From Betaproteobacteria bacterium (lineage in GTDB: Bacteria > Pseudomonadota > Gammaproteobacteria > Burkholderiales > Casimicrobiaceae), in assembly GCA_003153335.1 (NCBI GenBank), contig PLYG01000233.1, positions 1-12,774 of the forward strand: a DNA stretch of 12,774 bases. Direction: 5' to 3'. Under the pieces are notes generated by a model. It was not told where the DNA came from and did not search any database. It saw only the letters and a program-made list of their open reading frames with translations. Position 1 is the first letter of the stretch. Every line of letters starts with the position of its first letter. The translations under genes and the position numbers were made by a program. This document shows positions 9,887 to 12,774 of this stretch, one piece after another.

Positions 9887-12615
9887 TGTGCTTCGCCCCC
9901 ATCGTCATCGATGTCCATCCCTCTGTGATCGCGATCGACGAACGCGATGTGTTCGTTGATCCGGCACAACGCATGGCGGCCGCAGCGATCGCATGTCCCC
10001 GGATACTGCCAGGGGTCCACCGTCGCCACGCCGCGCCGATACTCGCCGACCAGTCCCTGCAGTTGCGTTCTCCAGCGCGTTCGGGTGGTCGGCCAATCGG
10101 GATCGGCCGCCTTGAGCGCATCCCAGGTCTCACGCGACGCAGCGATACCGGAGACCTTGCTTTCCCCGCGCCGGACGGTTGCATAGGCGACCGCGACGAC
10201 CGGGTCCGGCGCCAGCGCTTCGGCGTAAAGCGGCAGTTGTGGCGCGATCAGGCGCTGGTCGCGCAGCAGGTCAGCGATCGTCGATTTGCCGGTCTTGAAA
10301 TCGATCACGACCAATTGGTTGTCGCCGACGCGATCGATGCGATCGACTTTCAGCCGCAATTCCAGGCCATCGATCGTCAACGATCGCTTGGATTCCGTAT
10401 CGACCACCACAAACGGCGGCCGGCCGTATTCGACTTCGAGCCATTCGCGCAGCAACCCAAGCAGCCGCGCATGCTCCAGCTTGCGGAACGCATCTCCCAA
10501 CAGCGCCCAGCGCTGGGCAGACAGAATGCCCAGCGCCGCTTTCACCGCGCTTGCGCAACGCGCGATCCACTCGTCGCCCTCGAGCGCCAGCAACGCCTCC
10601 TGATCGGGTAGCCCTGTCCAGAACTCGGCCAGCAAGTAATGCACCAGCGAACCGCGCTCGGCCGGCGTCAGGCCCTCGCCGCGTTGCGGCCACGGCTCCG
10701 CCCTGAGCCGGAACGTCGCGTACGCCTGGAAGGGACAATTAGCCTGCGCCTCCACCAGCGCCACCCGGCCTCTGGCCGGCGATTCCGTATCCAGGGGAAG
10801 GCCCGCCGTGTCGTCCCAGGCCGTGAGTACACCGGTTTGCGTCATCTGCATCGACAGCGACTGCACCGTATTTGCCGGCACCGCGCCACTCAGCGTGGGT
10901 GCAAACTCCGCCAGCAACGGGCTGGGCGCTGCGGGAATGCCGTCCACCGCTTCCGGCCAGCTGAAAATGACCGTCGGCGCAGCGGCCGCAAACTGGGCAG
11001 TGAGCTCGCGGTGGTAGCGCAATTCCCGCTCGGCGCTCGCGTGCGGCGCCTGTACCATCCGCTGCCACCCCAGCGGCAACAAGGGACTGGGCTGACACGC
11101 GGCAGGCCAGCGCTCGGCAGTCAGCCCGCAAATCCACAGACCATCGAAATACAGGCCCGAGGCCTCGAGCGTGCCCAGGATCTGCACCGGCACCGGTCCG
11201 CGTTCGGGCTGAAACGCTGTTTCCGCCGTCAGCCTGGCGAGACTGGAAAATGCGTCGGTGAAGCGCATGCGGCCGGAGATTGATTCGGCCCGCATCCAGT
11301 TATCCAGCAGGTCGTTCCAGGCGCTGCGCCCCTGATATTCGATGCTGTCGAGCGTCTCTTCGGTCAGCCAGCCCGCCGCCTCCAATGCCTGTTCCCACGC
11401 TCGTCGCCACTCTTTCGCCGGCCGCCGCCGGCGCCAATCCGCGCTGATGGATGCAAAGTCCGACAGTTGTGCCGACCACGCGGGACAACGCGCGCGGGCG
11501 AATTGCGCGAGCTCCGCCGGACGCCAGACGTCCTGCGGCTCTTCCGTCACATCCCGCATCAACCCTGCCCTGGTGGGCCATTCACGTTCATGTCCGGCGA
11601 GGTGGGGCGAACGCGCGAGCGCTGCAATCTCAATCAGACCGACGGGGGCCTGCGCCCAACCCAGCAAGGTGAGCGCCACGTCGACCAGTGGCTGGCGCGC
11701 AAGCGGATCCGCTTGCGATATGTTGATGGGCAGGTCCGGGGCGCCGTCGGTGAAAAGCGAACCCGGTACGAGCACCTCCCGGAAGATTCGCTCGACCTGT
11801 GGCCGTTGCGCGGCAAGATCGGGGATCACGACCCCGAGTGCCGCCTCGGGGTCGCGCGACAACCATTCCCGGCACCACTGCGCGCACTTGCGCCACTCGT
11901 CGGCGGGATCTGCGCAGCCCAGACGCACGGCATGGTCGTTCGACGATTCGGGCGCCTTGTCCTCGGGCACGAATTGCGTGATGCGAACCCCCGCGGCGCC
12001 GAGCGCATCGACCAGCGCCTGTTGTTGCGGCGAAAATTCGGTAAACCCGTAGAATCCTGTTGGCGGAATAGACTCGGCGCCGCGGCTGCGCAAGGCGTCG
12101 ATAATCAGCAACGGCAGGCGCGCGGCATCGATCCAGTCATGCGCCGCGCATTCGCGAACAAACGCCTCCGCCCACGTGACGAACGCCCGATGCTCTTCGC
12201 GTGCGCCCGCGCCGCCCCATTGCGCCCATTGCCCCCGCCACCCGTGAACGACCTCCCACGCGCCCGCTGCCAACGATCCGGCATTCGCGATGTGCAAACC
12301 CGCATACTCTGCGTTGGCCCCGATGACGGTGGCCCAGATTCGCTGCTCCTGCCAGGGCGTCAAGAGCTGGGCTCGCGCACTGCCGGTATCGGCACGCAAC
12401 GCTTGCCACAGTGCGCGGACCCAGCTTGACCACGGCATGATGCGCGGCGTGGGCCATGCGGCACGTCCGGCCGCAGTCTGCGTCGCGTCGTACAGGTCCG
12501 CTAGCCAACCCGCCGCCCGCTTGTTGGCCGTGACTACGCTCGCGCCGTCGGCGAGCGCTGCCATCACGGGTTGCAAAGCAGATTGAGATGACGGGAAATT
12601 TGTCGTGCGCGCCAT
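9883..12615 (-). CDS. addB: AddB-type subunit: PD-(D/E)XK nuclease with iron-sulfur cysteines
   Basis: This 910-residue protein is the partner of AddA in double-strand break processing and resembles the family annotated as probable DNA repair protein. The N-terminus (SVVTANKRAAGWLADLYDA) is where an active helicase would have its Walker A; no GKT/GKS motif is present, so this half is probably a non-ATPase helicase fold used for structure or Chi reading. The C-terminal nuclease domain has His659 (GSLVHYLL), Asp758 (VDRID), Asp772 and Lys774 (VIDFKTGK), and an LPLYAEAL segment. Four cysteines, Cys627 (ANCPFQAYATFRL), Cys875, Cys878 and Cys884 (CDRCGRHALCRI), match the AddB/Cas4 pattern of a [4Fe-4S] cluster that pins the nuclease domain. 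The ATG at 12615 comes three codons after an in-frame TAG, so the frame cannot extend upstream. No Shine-Dalgarno is seen; Val17 (GTG) and Met18 are alternative starts. It is the first gene of the leftward cluster and overlaps addA by 4 nt. Confidence 0.9.
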   Translation of the reverse strand: MARTTNFPSSQSALQPVMAALADGASVVTANKRAAGWLADLYDATQTAAGRAAWPTPRIMPWSSWVRALWQALRADTGSARAQLLTPWQEQRIWATVIGANAEYAGLHIANAGSLAAGAWEVVHGWRGQWAQWGGAGAREEHRAFVTWAEAFVRECAAHDWIDAARLPLLIIDALRSRGAESIPPTGFYGFTEFSPQQQALVDALGAAGVRITQFVPEDKAPESSNDHAVRLGCADPADEWRKCAQWCREWLSRDPEAALGVVIPDLAAQRPQVERIFREVLVPGSLFTDGAPDLPINISQADPLARQPLVDVALTLLGWAQAPVGLIEIAALARSPHLAGHEREWPTRAGLMRDVTEEPQDVWRPAELAQFARARCPAWSAQLSDFASISADWRRRRPAKEWRRAWEQALEAAGWLTEETLDSIEYQGRSAWNDLLDNWMRAESISGRMRFTDAFSSLARLTAETAFQPERGPVPVQILGTLEASGLYFDGLWICGLTAERWPAACQPSPLLPLGWQRMVQAPHASAERELRYHRELTAQFAAAAPTVIFSWPEAVDGIPAAPSPLLAEFAPTLSGAVPANTVQSLSMQMTQTGVLTAWDDTAGLPLDTESPARGRVALVEAQANCPFQAYATFRLRAEPWPQRGEGLTPAERGSLVHYLLAEFWTGLPDQEALLALEGDEWIARCASAVKAALGILSAQRWALLGDAFRKLEHARLLGLLREWLEVEYGRPPFVVVDTESKRSLTIDGLELRLKVDRIDRVGDNQLVVIDFKTGKSTIADLLRDQRLIAPQLPLYAEALAPDPVVAVAYATVRRGESKVSGIAASRETWDALKAADPDWPTTRTRWRTQLQGLVGEYRRGVATVDPWQYPGTCDRCGRHALCRINEHIAFVDRDHRGMDIDDDGGEAQ

Positions 12616-12709
12616 AGGTGCATTCTATGCGAGCATGATCCCGCTCGATCGGAATCCGCTGCCGGACCCGCCCGTTTTGGCAGGGCACAAGCTCAAAGCG
12701 GTGTCGTCA

Positions 12710-12738
12710 TTGCCAAGAGATGCAGAATTTCATATAAT
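12710..12738 (+). promoter_or_regulatory. sigma-70 promoter of the tRNA-Ala gene
   Basis: The -35 box TTGCCA (12710-12715) and a perfect -10 box TATAAT (12733-12738) are separated by 17 bp, the optimal spacing. Transcription would start near 12745, about 7 nt before the tRNA. It is the strongest promoter match I see in the window, and an AT-rich patch in otherwise GC-rich DNA. It faces away from addB. Confidence 0.85.
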
Positions 12739-12751
12739 ATTGGGCTGTGTT

Positions 12752-12774
12752 GGGGGTATAGCTCAGCTGGGAGA
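12752..12774 (+). tRNA. tRNA-Ala, 5' end only (cut by window edge)
   Basis: The first 23 nt of a tRNA are present. They include the seven acceptor-stem bases GGGGGTA, the T8-A9 linker, the D-stem GCTC and a D-loop starting AGCTGGGA. This 5' half is characteristic of proteobacterial alanine tRNAs. The anticodon lies beyond the window, so the TGC and GGC isoacceptors cannot be told apart, and another amino acid identity is not strictly excluded. It is transcribed to the right, divergent from addB. Confidence 0.82.

Noticed and set aside
9985..9992. GCGATCGC octamer (also near 2619) resembling the HIP1 repeat
   Set aside because: Only scattered copies are seen, within coding sequence of GC-rich codon usage, so there is no sign of the dense cyanobacterial HIP1 pattern.

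Overview
The window is a GC-rich stretch of ordinary bacterial chromosome, most likely from a betaproteobacterium. Three things point that way. The order ribF-ileS-lspA-ispH followed by a type IV minor pilin gene resembles the arrangement in beta- and gammaproteobacteria. The two-subunit AddAB-type helicase-nuclease is a form common in Betaproteobacteria. The 5' end of the tRNA-Ala matches proteobacterial alanine tRNAs. The lineage is inferred from family knowledge; no search was run.

Layout. All seven protein genes are on the minus strand, so transcription runs from right to left. From the right edge: the first 23 nt of a plus-strand tRNA-Ala gene with a near-consensus promoter (about 12710-12774); a 136-nt divergent intergenic region; addB (12615-9883) and addA (9886-6464), which overlap by 4 nt; ribF (6393-5443); ileS (5288-2511); lspA (2518-1985), which overlaps ileS by 8 nt; ispH (1896-943); and a FimT/GspH-type pseudopilin (746-213). 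The last 212 nt at the left edge hold no gene I can support. In Pseudomonas a minor-pilin cluster sits next to ispH, so further pilus genes may lie beyond the left edge.

Function. AddA and AddB together would form an ATP-driven helicase with a nuclease domain in each subunit, resecting double-strand breaks for RecA. RibF makes FMN and FAD. IleS charges tRNA-Ile. LspA removes signal peptides from prolipoproteins at the inner membrane. IspH catalyses the last step of the MEP isoprenoid pathway. The pseudopilin belongs to type IV pilus or type II secretion assembly. Apart from the two overlaps, the spacers are 70 nt (addA-ribF), 154 nt (ribF-ileS), 88 nt (lspA-ispH) and 196 nt (ispH-fimT). These distances allow one long transcript but also internal promoters.

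I found no mobile element, CRISPR array, prophage or clearly novel system. The points worth a second look are small: a HxGH-to-HRAH change in the RibF nucleotidyltransferase signature, loss of fkpB from its usual place with a 22-codon ORF there instead, a 12-nt periodic repeat and short ORFs in the ribF-ileS spacer, three back-to-back inverted repeats after ispH, and a possible leaderless start for addB.
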